Positions 16,972 to 27,600 of a stretch of DNA of 64,000 nucleotides are shown one piece after another. Positions within the stretch are counted from its first letter, which is position 1; every line of letters starts with the position of its first letter. Under the pieces are notes generated by a model. The model saw nothing but the letters and a program-made list of their open reading frames with translations, did not search any database and was not told the origin of the DNA. Origin of the DNA: Bdellovibrionia bacterium (GTDB lineage: Bacteria > Bdellovibrionota > Bdellovibrionia > Bdellovibrionales > JAGQZY01); assembly GCA_030427805.1 (NCBI GenBank), contig JAUICP010000003.1, forward strand, positions 381,758 through 445,757, written 5' to 3'. The position numbers were made by a program, and so were the translations under genes.

Positions 16972-18585
16972 AACAACGGATTCGTCGGGTGCGCGGCGTA
17001 GATCGTCAATAAATTCGGTGGTACAGTATTCGAAGTCAATTTCTTCAACGTCTCTGAATGAGCGACTAATGGTTTGCCCGCGCGTGAGGCCAAAGGTACC
17101 CGGCCCGTAATCGCCTCTAAATCGAAAACTCTCTTTGTAGACCTTGAGAACCTCACCATCTTTGATTTCGACAAAGATGCGAGCTGCTTCTTGCACCCCA
17201 CTCAAATATTCATAATCGGTCTCGAGTTCTAGATACTTACTGAGAGGGATTTTGATTTTAAACCTAAATTTCTGGGGAATCATAAATTCGACGACGGTAT
17301 TAGGTAGGTCGATTCGGTCACTACTAAACTGATTCCCTTCTGAATAGCCATTCAGGTGAAAACTGTAAAGAGGCTCCTCTTCAGAGCGACTCTTCTCAAA
17401 GAAGGGCTGAAAAAGCTCTTCTTCAAAGCAAACTTTTTGTAGATTCTGGGTATAATCGCTGCGAAACGTTTCGGAGTCCCTGTCTTTGGGCTCCCCTTTG
17501 TATTTATAGTTCATGTGAACAAAATCAGGGACACCAAAGTTTTCTTTAAACTGATCATAGTCCGTAATCTCGCTGGCATAGGCATAGGCATCTAGCACAG
17601 CGCGAATAAATGTATTGTCATCGAGAGTCGCCACTTCACATTCTGGATGGGGGCTTCGCCCCGCAAATTCGAGACATTGGGCATTCGTAAAAGAAAGGTT
17701 ATTGGGAACTTCTGCATAGCGATCGAAATCAAAACTAATTCCTTCGACGATTTCGACTTTATTCCAATGTCGCAATATCCCGATCATGGCTTGAGTCACT
17801 CCAGATTGAATAATGCCGACCAACTCACCATCGCTATTGAGAATGGGACTCCCTGAATTTCCTTTTGTAATCGTACAGCGGTAAGAATAATCGGGATACT
17901 CTGAGTAGGGATACTCTACTGCGAGTAGAGTTTCTGAATAGGGACCTAAGTAATCCATATTGAGAAGACTATTCCCTTGCACCCGACAGTAATTAATATC
18001 CATACGACCTTCGATCGAATACTGTCCAGGATCGACTTTTATAACTTTTAACTGATCATTGACTTGTACGGGTCTGTCACTGATTTGAAAGGGCTCTCGA
18101 TCAACGGGGTCAATTTCGATGATCGCGTAATCCATAATGGTTCCTGGGATTCTATCGTGCTCACTGTACTTGATGAGCCTTTTACAGTTTCTACTGACTT
18201 TGGGTAAATTCCCCTGCTTTGGAAACTTAATAGCAATGTAATTGGCACACTGACCGGGATTTTCTTTAATCAAATCACTGAGGCAGTGGGCATTGAAAGC
18301 AACAAGGTTTTTCTTTTCTAAAAGAAAGCCCGTACACTGGGCCATTTGTGCACTCTGAACAAAGCCCGCTTCTTCGTGAACCAGAAGTGTTACACCCACC
18401 GATGCCGAACAGGCATCTTGGTCAGCACAGTATGTGAGAGGGATGGATTTTATTTTTTCATCTAACTCAGATCGGGTGCGAAAGGTTGGAGTGGGCTTAT
18501 TGTTTTCTTCATAGCCATCATCTCCAGCACATGACACCAGAAACGCCATCGAGACTATAAATAAAACTTTAAGAGTTGATTTCAA
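16966..18585 (-). CDS. Trypsin-like (S1 family) serine protease lipoprotein
   Basis: 539 residues. The lipoprotein signal peptide ends in LVSC (C19). The protease domain is about 50-265 with a complete triad: H100 in NAHC (normally AAHC), D152 in DYAIIEID, and S244 in GNSGSP. Paired cysteines flank the triad, fitting periplasmic or surface disulfides. The C-terminal half (about 290-539) is not recognised, apart from a beta-rich region with EIDFEYCTTEF near the end, and may bind substrate or partner. The start is TTG at 18585 with GGGAG six bases upstream. It converges on the FHA operon; no functional link is implied. Confidence 0.85.
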   Translation of the reverse strand: MKSTLKVLFIVSMAFLVSCAGDDGYEENNKPTPTFRTRSELDEKIKSIPLTYCADQDACSASVGVTLLVHEEAGFVQSAQMAQCTGFLLEKKNLVAFNAHCLSDLIKENPGQCANYIAIKFPKQGNLPKVSRNCKRLIKYSEHDRIPGTIMDYAIIEIDPVDREPFQISDRPVQVNDQLKVIKVDPGQYSIEGRMDINYCRVQGNSLLNMDYLGPYSETLLAVEYPYSEYPDYSYRCTITKGNSGSPILNSDGELVGIIQSGVTQAMIGILRHWNKVEIVEGISFDFDRYAEVPNNLSFTNAQCLEFAGRSPHPECEVATLDDNTFIRAVLDAYAYASEITDYDQFKENFGVPDFVHMNYKYKGEPKDRDSETFRSDYTQNLQKVCFEEELFQPFFEKSRSEEEPLYSFHLNGYSEGNQFSSDRIDLPNTVVEFMIPQKFRFKIKIPLSKYLELETDYEYLSGVQEAARIFVEIKDGEVLKVYKESFRFRGDYGPGTFGLTRGQTISRSFRDVEEIDFEYCTTEFIDDLRRAPDESVVE

Positions 18586-18736
18586 AACTCACTCCCTCTA
18601 ACCACCCGCTTTCACTCAGACAAGCAGGCCTCTTTTGTAGAGGGCCCCGCCCTAAAACTCAAGTTGAATCAGGCTTCAGTGATCCAAACTGAAAAAAAGG
18701 CAAAGCAGGTAACAAATTACAGGGTGCAGGGAGTAT

Positions 18737-19651
18737 TTATGGCAGCTTCATTGCAAATAATTGAGGTTTCTCGGTCTGACGGTCGCCAAAGGACTCGACC
18801 CGAGTTCGAGCAAAAAACACCAGGTGCCCTTCAAAAAGGTATAAAAAGACCGGAGAAAGCTCCATTCCATGGCGACTTTCGTGGCTGGTTTGAAAGCTAT
18901 ACCGAATATAATTGACCTTTGGTTTTGTAGGTTTTTGGGCCATTTTTTTAGCAGGTTCCTTCGCCTTATTCTTAGTCGGGTTAATAGCCTTTTCCTTCAA
19001 GTTTTTTTCCTGTTTGGGGCGCTCACTCATCTTAAAATCAAAATTGACCAAAAACTCGGAGCTGGTTTTTTTCTTTGATGTTTTTGCCTTGAAGCTGAGA
19101 AAGTAATCAAAGTTTTGATGGTGAATCCACTGCTCGCCTTGACACTTTTCATTGGCCTTATTTTGACAAATGAGTGAGCTAATATAAGGCAAATTGAACT
19201 GCAATTCCTTAAGCCCTAAAGCACTGTCAGTCGCGATTTGCTCACTACCCAAGAGCAGAATATTGTCTTTGAGTTGATCCAATTTTTTTGCCGAAAATGG
19301 AAGTTTCTTGAGTTCATCGCGAAAGTTTTTGAGTCGAGTTTGTATTTGTTCTTTAGAGTCGCAACTTCCCGCCTGAACTCGATCACTCCTTAATTCAAAG
19401 CTCTTTGCTAATTGAAAATCACCTTTTTTCTCTAACTTAAAGAGGTGAATTCTTCGTCCCGGAAACTCGTCTTCTTCAAAGAGGCAGAGGTTTTCGGGGT
19501 CCTCATCGGAACTGGAATATTTCTCCCACAAGAGAAGGTAAGGGGCTTCAAATGAGAGGACTTCAAACTGATTGCGGTCGAGACCATTTTTGGGCGCTGC
19601 TGAGGCTCCAGTTGAAACTAAAAAACTCAATAATATCAATATCTTTAGCAT
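18737..19651 (-). CDS. Secreted protein of unknown function with Lys-rich linker
   Basis: No family recognised. ATG at 19651 is chosen over an earlier in-frame start because GGGGAG lies five bases upstream and the product then begins with a clean signal peptide (about 1-18, TGASA). The mature protein (about 285 residues) has five cysteines (positions about 56, 96, 162, 169 and others), suggesting disulfides. A Lys/Pro-rich low-complexity stretch (KNKAKEPAKKMAQK) at about 222-245 separates two folded parts. It is downstream of nothing on its strand within 80 bases and may share no operon. Confidence 0.6.
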   Translation of the reverse strand: MLKILILLSFLVSTGASAAPKNGLDRNQFEVLSFEAPYLLLWEKYSSSDEDPENLCLFEEDEFPGRRIHLFKLEKKGDFQLAKSFELRSDRVQAGSCDSKEQIQTRLKNFRDELKKLPFSAKKLDQLKDNILLLGSEQIATDSALGLKELQFNLPYISSLICQNKANEKCQGEQWIHHQNFDYFLSFKAKTSKKKTSSEFLVNFDFKMSERPKQEKNLKEKAINPTKNKAKEPAKKMAQKPTKPKVNYIRYSFQTSHESRHGMELSPVFLYLFEGHLVFFARTRVESFGDRQTEKPQLFAMKLP

Positions 19652-19753
19652 GAGCTCTCCCCTCTGCTCATTTATTATAGATTTCTTACAGGTCATAAAA
19701 CAAATGTGGACCCAAGGCTCATGACGCGGTAAATCATACTCCTAGGAGGCCCT

Positions 19754-20392
19754 ATGAAAGCTCTATTTGGAATTTTACTCGTTCTCTTTTCAGCCAATTT
19801 GGGGGTTTGCCAAACCTTAGCGGACCAGCTCGACGCTGTTATCGAAAGCGAAGCCGTCGGCCTCCATTCGTCGGTTCTTAACAATGCCCAACTTCAACCC
19901 ATGCCCCAGGCTAACTATGTCATGATCAATATTGATTATGGACCGATCAATGCACTCAAACAGAAAATTGAACTCGGTTTTGGCCAACCTTTAGTCGATC
20001 GTGGTGAGGCCCATATCACGGTGATTACTCCTCCCGAGTACGACATTCTTAAAGAGCATTTGAGTATTCAGCAAATAAATCAGTTTGCCTTCATTGATTT
20101 CCGCCTTCAGGAAATTAACTTTCAGCCTCTTTGTGTGGGACAAGCGGCAAAGGTCGAAGGTGGAACGACTCTTCTCGCTTACTATGTTGTCATCGAATCC
20201 CAAGAACTTCTGGAATTTAGAAAAGAGCTCCATGCTGCCTATGTTTTAAATGGTGGTCACCGGTCAAAATTTGATCCCGAAGCCTTTTGGCCCCATATCA
20301 CAGTGGGTTTCACTGATAGAGACATCCACCTCAGCGATGGTGTTTATAAAGGCGAGAATTCGTGTTTGCTAAAAGTCGTACTCACTCGATAA
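19754..20392 (+). CDS. Exported 2H-superfamily phosphoesterase-like protein
   Basis: 212 residues beginning with a signal peptide (about 1-19). Two H-x-T motifs, HITV at 87-90 and HITV at 181-184, are about 94 residues apart, the hallmark of the 2H phosphoesterases (LigT, CPDase, AKAP18-like). These act on 2',5'- or 2',3'-cyclic phosphate bonds of RNA ends and nucleotides. Most are cytosolic; this one should be periplasmic or secreted. GGAGG precedes the ATG by four bases. The gene is alone and converges on the dehydrogenase gene. Substrate unknown. Confidence 0.75.
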   Translation: MKALFGILLVLFSANLGVCQTLADQLDAVIESEAVGLHSSVLNNAQLQPMPQANYVMINIDYGPINALKQKIELGFGQPLVDRGEAHITVITPPEYDILKEHLSIQQINQFAFIDFRLQEINFQPLCVGQAAKVEGGTTLLAYYVVIESQELLEFRKELHAAYVLNGGHRSKFDPEAFWPHITVGFTDRDIHLSDGVYKGENSCLLKVVLTR

Positions 20393-20402
20393 TTGAAGAG
20401 TC

Positions 20403-21365
20403 CTAACCAATTCCTACCGAGCGCAAGAGCCGGCGTATAAAGGCTTGGGGTCTTTTGTTAGTGTATTGCTTGGCCCAGCGAACGGAACCGGGCAACATCC
20501 AAAATAGGACGTGGTGTAGAAGACGCCGTGGAAGTAATCGCCGTAGGTAATAAAAGAAAACCGCATCTGGAGAAGCAGGAATACGCAAGGGTGGATTTTG
20601 TTTTTGAATCGCCCAATAAATCTTTTGTGCTACTTTTTCTGGCGTCGTTGTTGTTAATCCCATAACTTTGGCAACAAAGGGTTCCATACTATCGTAATAG
20701 TCTTTATAAAAAGTGCCACGACCCTTTGGATTGGAGCTCTCTGAAAAATAAACATTTTTAAATGAATTCGAATTAACAAAACCCGGCTGCACCAAGCAGA
20801 CATTAATACCAAGGGGTTTTACTTCGTACCACAGGGCTTCACTCGCTCCTTCGACGGCATACTTCGAAGCACTATAGGATGACATCGTTGGCATGGCCAA
20901 CATTCCGGATACACTAGAGACATTAATGATTTTTCCTCGCCCCCTCCGACGCATAGAAGGCAAAGCTTTGCGGATCAAAGCCATGGGGCCTAAGTAATTC
21001 ACCTGCATTTGATGAAGCTCTGAATCCGGATCCATGTGCTCCACAACACCACGATAACTAATTCCCGCATTGTTAACTAAAATATCAATCACATTCCAAT
21101 CTAAATGGAGCTTTGAAAAAAAGGAGTCAATACTCTGCATAGAGTTGAGATCGAGAGGCCAAATTCGCACAGTATCAGATTCGCTGACGCCCCCTTCTCT
21201 GATTCTATTGAGGCTTCCCTCTCGAGCCGTGAGAATGAGTCGGTAATCTCCCTTCTCGATGAGGAGTTTAGCCAGGGCAAGACCAATCCCTGAACTGCAA
21301 CCGGTGATCAAAATCACCGGCTTATAGTCTTTTGAATTGTCACTCTCGTGTTTGAAGTAGGACAA
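20403..21365 (-). CDS. Short-chain dehydrogenase/reductase
   Basis: NAD(P)-dependent oxidoreductase, 320 residues. Rossmann motif TGCSSGIG at 21-28, NNAG at 98-101, catalytic Ser near 151, and YSASK with Y164 and K168. The C-terminal 80 residues are basic and hydrophobic (YYLRRLLPRRLLHHVLFWMLPG), as in membrane-associated DHRS7-like or lipid-acting SDRs, so a lipid or steroid-like substrate is possible. The start is TTG at 21365 with GAGGGG five bases upstream. Transcribed alone. Confidence 0.9.
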   Translation of the reverse strand: MSYFKHESDNSKDYKPVILITGCSSGIGLALAKLLIEKGDYRLILTAREGSLNRIREGGVSESDTVRIWPLDLNSMQSIDSFFSKLHLDWNVIDILVNNAGISYRGVVEHMDPDSELHQMQVNYLGPMALIRKALPSMRRRGRGKIINVSSVSGMLAMPTMSSYSASKYAVEGASEALWYEVKPLGINVCLVQPGFVNSNSFKNVYFSESSNPKGRGTFYKDYYDSMEPFVAKVMGLTTTTPEKVAQKIYWAIQKQNPPLRIPASPDAVFFYYLRRLLPRRLLHHVLFWMLPGSVRWAKQYTNKRPQAFIRRLLRSVGIG

Positions 21366-21539
21366 GTAAACCCCTCTAAACAGTATCCGTTTAAACTACT
21401 ATTATGGGGGAAATAGGGGTTCTTTAAAACGTGATTCAGTCCTAAAATTAGTCAGCTGCAAATCATTTAACTTCACTTTTGAACTGTTCAGATTTGAGAC
21501 ATCCTAAAGCATTAAAAAAATTAGACATTTTTCTGCAAA

Positions 21540-24275
21540 TTAATCAAAGCCGAAAAGGACGCTCTCATCGTTATTAGCGGCTCCAGTATTTGAGTTGGTC
21601 TCGTACCAAGCAGCGGCAGGAACCGTAGAAACAAAGCGCGTACCGGCCGGTAGATTGGTTAAATAGACTTTATAAGGAACATTGGCATTCTCACTACCGC
21701 GAGCGAAATCAACACTCGATGAGGAACCATCGGGAAGAATCACCTGAACCGAGCCCGGTAAAACAGATACCAATGCCACATATTGAGCGGCCACGTTGAT
21801 GGCGTACTTCTTCTTCATTCTAGATACCGGAACAAATGGAGCCGAACAATACCCATCGGCATCGGCATTACTATTACCGACTAGGGCTTGATCCGATTGA
21901 ATTCGCAAAGCCTCGGCCGTGTAATCCTGACCCCGGTCACCGGGGCCAACGCCATTGATCGAGTAGGAACTCCCCGAGCTAATCGTCGGTGTTAAAACCG
22001 TTCCTCCCGAATGGGTGATGGTTATATTCGCTGAGGCTGCCGACGTCGTAATTTCTCCGGTACGCGACGGGATACCGACAATGTCTGTACTTTCTGGCAA
22101 AAGAGGTTTCGGATCGATAACCGTTCCTCCACCACTACTGTACATGTGGGCAATAATGAGTCCCGTTGAAACCAATTCAAATCCACCGTAGTCATTAACC
22201 GAAAAAGTGTGAGCTTGGCCACCGAGAACGGCTTGATCCACTAAGACGGATCCACCCTTTTTAATTGTCACCTGCGAGTCCTCAAAGGCGTAGACACTAA
22301 TAATATGAGGTTTATTTCTTGTACCGGTAAAATAGAAATTCTTCCCAGACCACTCAACGTAAGACCAAACCATATTCCCTTTGAAATTATCACCGGCACT
22401 CGCTGAGCCCCTGCGGCCGGCCACAAAAACTGGCTTGTCGGCCTCAATCACATCACTTTGACTCGATGAAAAGACGTGGGTTTCGCCGGCATTAAGAGTC
22501 ACTAATGGCGTAGTATTTAGGCTGATCACCGTATTATCTTCAAAGGCCACAACAGCACTTTCTACAGCCCCACCGAGATTCATTGCTTTATAGACATCGG
22601 GTTCAAAAAATGGATCGTCCACGGCCGTCTCTTTACTGACGATATTAGAAAGCGCTGAAGAAGCTCCATTATAGGCGATGACCGCAAATTCATACTCAGT
22701 CGAGTCATCCAAGTTCATAACTTCAGCTGATGTTAGAGTACTCACACCATCCTCAAACGAGATCCATGCCGAATCCCCTTTAACGCGATATCTTAGCAAG
22801 TAATCCGTGATCGCTCGACCGTTGTCAGAGGGAGCGGACCAAGTCAGCTCCACACTCGTGGTATAGGCAGATCGGGCCAGCAAGTCTGTAATCGCTTCCG
22901 GTGGACCGGGAATGGTCCACGCCGAAGAATGAATCGGATCACTTTCGTTACCGGCAACATCAACAGCACGAATCGATGTAATATAGGATTCTAGTGGCAC
23001 TAAGCTGAGGCCCGTTGCTTGGTAGGTCAGGACATTCCCAATATCCGTCCACAGGAGAACATCTTGGGCACCAGCCGTTTTGCCAATTGAAATTTCGTAT
23101 GACTTTAAATCCGTTTCGTCAGCTCCACTATTCCACGAGTGACTGGGAGAGCGACTTTCAGTCATATTATCAGAAGAACTCACAGGTCCGGTCAGGGTTG
23201 GCTTCGTATTGTCGAGGACCAACTGAATGCTCTGGACCGCCCCTTCCGCTCCACTAGCTTGATCTTTGGCTTGAATATGAAAATAAAAGCTTCCAGTTCC
23301 CGACGTTATACTGTGACTTGTTTTATTCTCATAGGCTAAAGCACCGAGAGCCGGTGTATCGCTGGCGGATACCTGAAAGCGGTAGTGACAATTTAAGTTA
23401 CAGGACCAACTCAGTGACTTCGTTTTTGTCGGACTCATATCGTCTGTTAGGCCTGAGATGATCGGCACCGGAAGGGCGACACCGCTTCCTCTGAAATTTT
23501 GCTGTAAATTTCTATCTTCTATTCCGCTATTCAACGACAAAGCAAATGCAGTGTTATATTCGCCAACACTCGAAGGCGCAAATTCCACTAGAATTTTACA
23601 ACTTGCTCCAGGGGCGAGTTCTGTTCCGCAATCCCCTCCATCTCCAGGGTAGGTACCACCTTTGATTTTAAATGGGAGATTGATTTCTTCGATGGCCAGA
23701 TCAGTCGCTCTAAAACCTCCATTATTTTGCAGAGTCATTTCGAGGTCTTTAGACTGCCCTACGTAAACATCGCCTAGGTGGTCTTCCGAGAGACTGAGTA
23801 AAACATCCGCCGGTGGTATAGCGACTCCCGATAAATTAACACTAAAATCTTTTGTCGCATCAAAACCATTATAATAGTTAATAGAAAGGCGGGCCGAAAG
23901 GCTTTCGCTACTGACTTGTGCAAGACGAATCACCATTTGGCAGGTTGAACCACCCGCAAGCGTTTCTCCACAGTCACCGCCTTCTCCGGGGTAAGCTCCA
24001 CCTTTAAATTGAAAAGCCGATCCGTCGAGATCAATGGCGATGTCAGTAGCCCCAAGAAGTCCCGTATTTTTTAGAGTGAGTGTTTTGTCAGAATAACCTG
24101 AATCCGAATCGAGACTTCCCACCTCGAGAGAGGTTCCTTCGACGATCGTGAGATTTGCTAATTGTGAGGGAATCAGTGACTCTTCTTCGGGGTCACCTTC
24201 AGGTTGAGCACTACAGGACAACAATATGCCGAGCATAGATAAAATGATATATAATTTAAAGTCTGAAACTTTCAT
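21540..24275 (-). CDS. Surface lipoprotein with ASH-like repeats, FN3 and IgGFc-binding-type domain
   Basis: 911 residues from ATG 24275; an in-frame TTG 24 bases upstream is less likely. Lipobox ILLSC, C21. Two tandem choice-of-anchor/ASH-like domains (about 50-150 and 165-265) share the pattern YPG-GGDCG--L--G--C. Ig-like domains follow (272-460), the first ending in an L-DNTKP linker, then an FN3 domain (about 465-555). The C-terminal 340 residues match the IgGFc-binding-domain pattern (AVVAFEDNTVISLN, HIISVYAFEDSQVTI, then PLLPESTDIVGIP). Related domains occur in bacterial surface adhesins. Probably on the cell surface and adhesive; partner unknown. Monocistronic. Confidence 0.75.
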   Translation of the reverse strand: MKVSDFKLYIILSMLGILLSCSAQPEGDPEEESLIPSQLANLTIVEGTSLEVGSLDSDSGYSDKTLTLKNTGLLGATDIAIDLDGSAFQFKGGAYPGEGGDCGETLAGGSTCQMVIRLAQVSSESLSARLSINYYNGFDATKDFSVNLSGVAIPPADVLLSLSEDHLGDVYVGQSKDLEMTLQNNGGFRATDLAIEEINLPFKIKGGTYPGDGGDCGTELAPGASCKILVEFAPSSVGEYNTAFALSLNSGIEDRNLQQNFRGSGVALPVPIISGLTDDMSPTKTKSLSWSCNLNCHYRFQVSASDTPALGALAYENKTSHSITSGTGSFYFHIQAKDQASGAEGAVQSIQLVLDNTKPTLTGPVSSSDNMTESRSPSHSWNSGADETDLKSYEISIGKTAGAQDVLLWTDIGNVLTYQATGLSLVPLESYITSIRAVDVAGNESDPIHSSAWTIPGPPEAITDLLARSAYTTSVELTWSAPSDNGRAITDYLLRYRVKGDSAWISFEDGVSTLTSAEVMNLDDSTEYEFAVIAYNGASSALSNIVSKETAVDDPFFEPDVYKAMNLGGAVESAVVAFEDNTVISLNTTPLVTLNAGETHVFSSSQSDVIEADKPVFVAGRRGSASAGDNFKGNMVWSYVEWSGKNFYFTGTRNKPHIISVYAFEDSQVTIKKGGSVLVDQAVLGGQAHTFSVNDYGGFELVSTGLIIAHMYSSGGGTVIDPKPLLPESTDIVGIPSRTGEITTSAASANITITHSGGTVLTPTISSGSSYSINGVGPGDRGQDYTAEALRIQSDQALVGNSNADADGYCSAPFVPVSRMKKKYAINVAAQYVALVSVLPGSVQVILPDGSSSSVDFARGSENANVPYKVYLTNLPAGTRFVSTVPAAAWYETNSNTGAANNDESVLFGFD

Positions 24276-24689
24276 ATATCCTATTGTCCTTATCGCCAAC
24301 GTACTACGTGTCTATAATTATAAAAGAACTCAGTTGCTAAACCAAACTTATGGAGGGTGTTTCATTTCATAGTGAAACATCTTTTAGAAATTTTAACGTT
24401 CTTTAGGCGAGTGTTGTAAATTGACAACGTAACGACTGATATTCGAACAATTTGCAATACTTAAGTCTTTTTTTAAAAAAATCATAACAAGAAACAAACA
24501 CATTTTCTCATCCTTACTCGCGTTTTATAAAAGTACATTCAGCAGAAATCCCCGGGATTACTGAACAATGCTAAAAAGTCCCTTCGTTAATAAAAAATTA
24601 GCCTTTAACCCTCCTATTATTCATAGGATTCTATGGCCTGAGTTAACAACCAAATTTGATTTTGAACGTTTGTGAATGGGGTTTTGATT
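24276..24689. other. Divergent intergenic region, nothing clear found
   Basis: An A/T-rich 414-base gap between two divergent lipoprotein genes. TTGACA at 24421-24426 has no matching -10 at 16-18 bases. No hairpin with a T-run, tRNA or repeat was seen. Confidence 0.4.
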
Positions 24690-27600
24690 ATGAGAAAGCA
24701 TCTCTTTTCCTTTATCTTTTATTTCCTAGGAATTATGGCCTCACTTGCACTCACCGCTTGCGGTGGTGGAGGTGGAAGTAACGGCGGAGGCTCTGGTGGC
24801 GGTGACGCTGGTGGTGCCATCGACAATATCTCAGGGCTTGTCAGTGAAAGTGCGGGCTCGTCGACTATTGGTGGCCAAAGAATCAATAATAAAGTCGGCA
24901 CCATGAGTGTTTCAGGGTGTACCGCTACTGCCTACGACATTGATACCAATGCCGTGGTCGCAACGGCAACAACGGATGCCTCGGGTAAGTACATCATTGA
25001 AGGTGTCACTGCGGGATCTACTTATAAAGTTGTTGTGACCTGTGGAAGCAATAGCTTCTCAGTGGTTGCTTCGGCAGAAAATTCTGACCCAGCCGAAAAA
25101 GATGACGATGAATTTGTTCCAACTAACCCGAGAACGACGATCATCGCCGCCTATATTGTTAAGTCTATTAAAGAGGCCGTTGATGAGGCCACTGATGGAT
25201 TGCCAGCAGCCGCTCAAGATGCCGTAAAAAATGCGATCTTGGCAGCTCTCGATAATATCGTTCAAACGATTACAGAGACCATCGAAGAAGCCATTGAATC
25301 AGGTGCCATGGAAGAACCAAGCCTTGGTACAGCAAAGACCGTAGCCGATGGCTTGAAGGATGCCAACGATGCTGGAGCGGTTGATACCACTCTTGGTAAT
25401 GCGAGTGTGAGCGCCCCCAAGTCAGTTGATCAAGCCATCAATGGTGCTCGCCAAGCTTCGAAATTAAAGTCAGCTTGTGATTCATCGCTTGCCGGTGCAG
25501 ACATCAATAAATGTCGCAGAGCCATGGCTCAATTTATGTATAATGCCCTTGGATTCGCCGTCGTTCTTCTCAACGACGGAAACGGTATATTTGCAAATAC
25601 AGGCGCTGGTGATTGTGCCGGATCTGATACAGTTAATGGCGGATCTGACACTCTAGACGATATGTTCCCCAATGGTGAATACGCCGATCCCAATGATTTC
25701 GACAGTGGAATTACTGATGGTCTTCTTTGTTTGATTCAACCGAAATTAGGACGACCTAATCGCAATCGTGGTTATAAAGACGGTGGTGGCGACGACGGTG
25801 GACCCATTTTCGCTGAAACGGCCGACATGGATAATGATGCGAGTGCGGACGTTGGTGTTATCACGGCCATCGCCGATTCACTATATAACGGCAACACTTA
25901 TAATTTAAAATCAATGGATCGCCTTGTATTCGACCACTCCAATGGTTCGGGTATGAATATGCGCATGGTTAAAATGAGCCGTGAGTTTAATGAAAACGGT
26001 GGTGACCCATACATCGGTAATGTCATGGCGGCTTGGAACGGAACGGCTTGGGCTAATATGGACACGTCAACTGCGTGCCAAGGTGGAAACCCTTGTTGGG
26101 GACCTTGGGACCTTATCGAGTCTTTTAACTTTAGTGATATGACTTGGGCATCGGCGCAGGCCAATGGCACACTAGCAAGTGCTGTCAATGCCGCAAGCCA
26201 CGTGGACTTCAATGTTTTCTATCACCAGTATGCTGGCCCCGTGCCCACTCAATCGCAACTCGACCAATCTATTGACAACGAGCGCGTGCACAAAGACTAC
26301 AATATCTCTGGTGAAAAAGAATTCTATGTTTTAACAAACGCGGCACCTAAGTTTTCAAATGATGGATCAAATCCTTGTTACGACAGAGATCCTGGAACCC
26401 CTTGTGTTGATGATAGTGACAACCCCATTTCTGCGGTTCGCTTAAATCTCACTCTTGGGGCCGAAGATGCTGAAGGCTTTAAGCCAGTGACAGCCATCGA
26501 ATCAAATGCCAGTGGTTCAGCCATGCTTCGCCCAGTCTGGGGTTACCAAGGCTTTACCGGTGTTTTTGAACTCGTAAACTTTCAAACAGGACGCCTCTTA
26601 CAAGATGAACTCATGCGAGTTCGCGCCCTCAAACTCGTATTTGATGGAAGCGAGTGTGGAAGTAACGGACTTCCTGCCCAGGGTGGAAGCTGTGATGCCG
26701 GCTTTGTCTTCAACGTTGAACCCGACTGGAGTGGTTGTAACGGTCCTGGTGATCCTTGCCCTGGTATCTCTGCGAAGAGTGCAACTCCTATTACTGTAAA
26801 TGGTGGTGATCCCTTTAATCTGAGAAAGGATTACCTTCAAACTTGGATTGATTTGAGCGGAAACGGTAGTGGCCCCCATGCGGGATTTGTTTCTGCCGGA
26901 ACATGGGATAATCCAACCATTGCCGATGTCATCGTAACTGTAAATGGTGGATCTGAAGACACCTTCGGAGCTGGTAATGGTAATGGCGACATTGATGCCG
27001 GTGAACATGGAGTCGTCATTAATTGGAATTGCCCAGGTGCAAACCAACCTTGTGTACCAGACGGTTTTGTTCTGATCAATAACGCTGGAACCCCACTTGT
27101 CGACGATACACTCTGTGCCGGATGTTCTGCTCTAGGCGACTTCCAAGGCTTGGGAGCGGCGACAAGATGGCCTGCCAATGTGATTGAAGCTATTGCCGTA
27201 AATGGCGGAGGAGATATCTCTTCGAATTCTGTAACTTACCATGTTTTCACTGGTCCTGTTCGCAACCCGAACTTTTCTTGTGAAGCAGAACCTTTCTTTG
27301 TCGATGGCAACGGAAACGGTCGACTCGATTGCGGTATCGTAAACGGAGTCAGTTCTGCCATCAATGGCGATAAGTCCTATTCTGGTGAATGGGAATTTAG
27401 AGACGCACTCAATTCATCGGCGATTCCCGCCGGCACGGTCCTAAGACCTCGCGAGAACGCTTTTGTTTATGGCGACCCCATCGGAACAAAGAAACTTCTT
27501 TCAAACGCCTTTAACGGTTGGTTTGATGGACAACACACCATTGATCAAAACACGAGCTTTGACTCCATCCAGGTATTTGCTCTGATCTTCCTTTTCTTTG

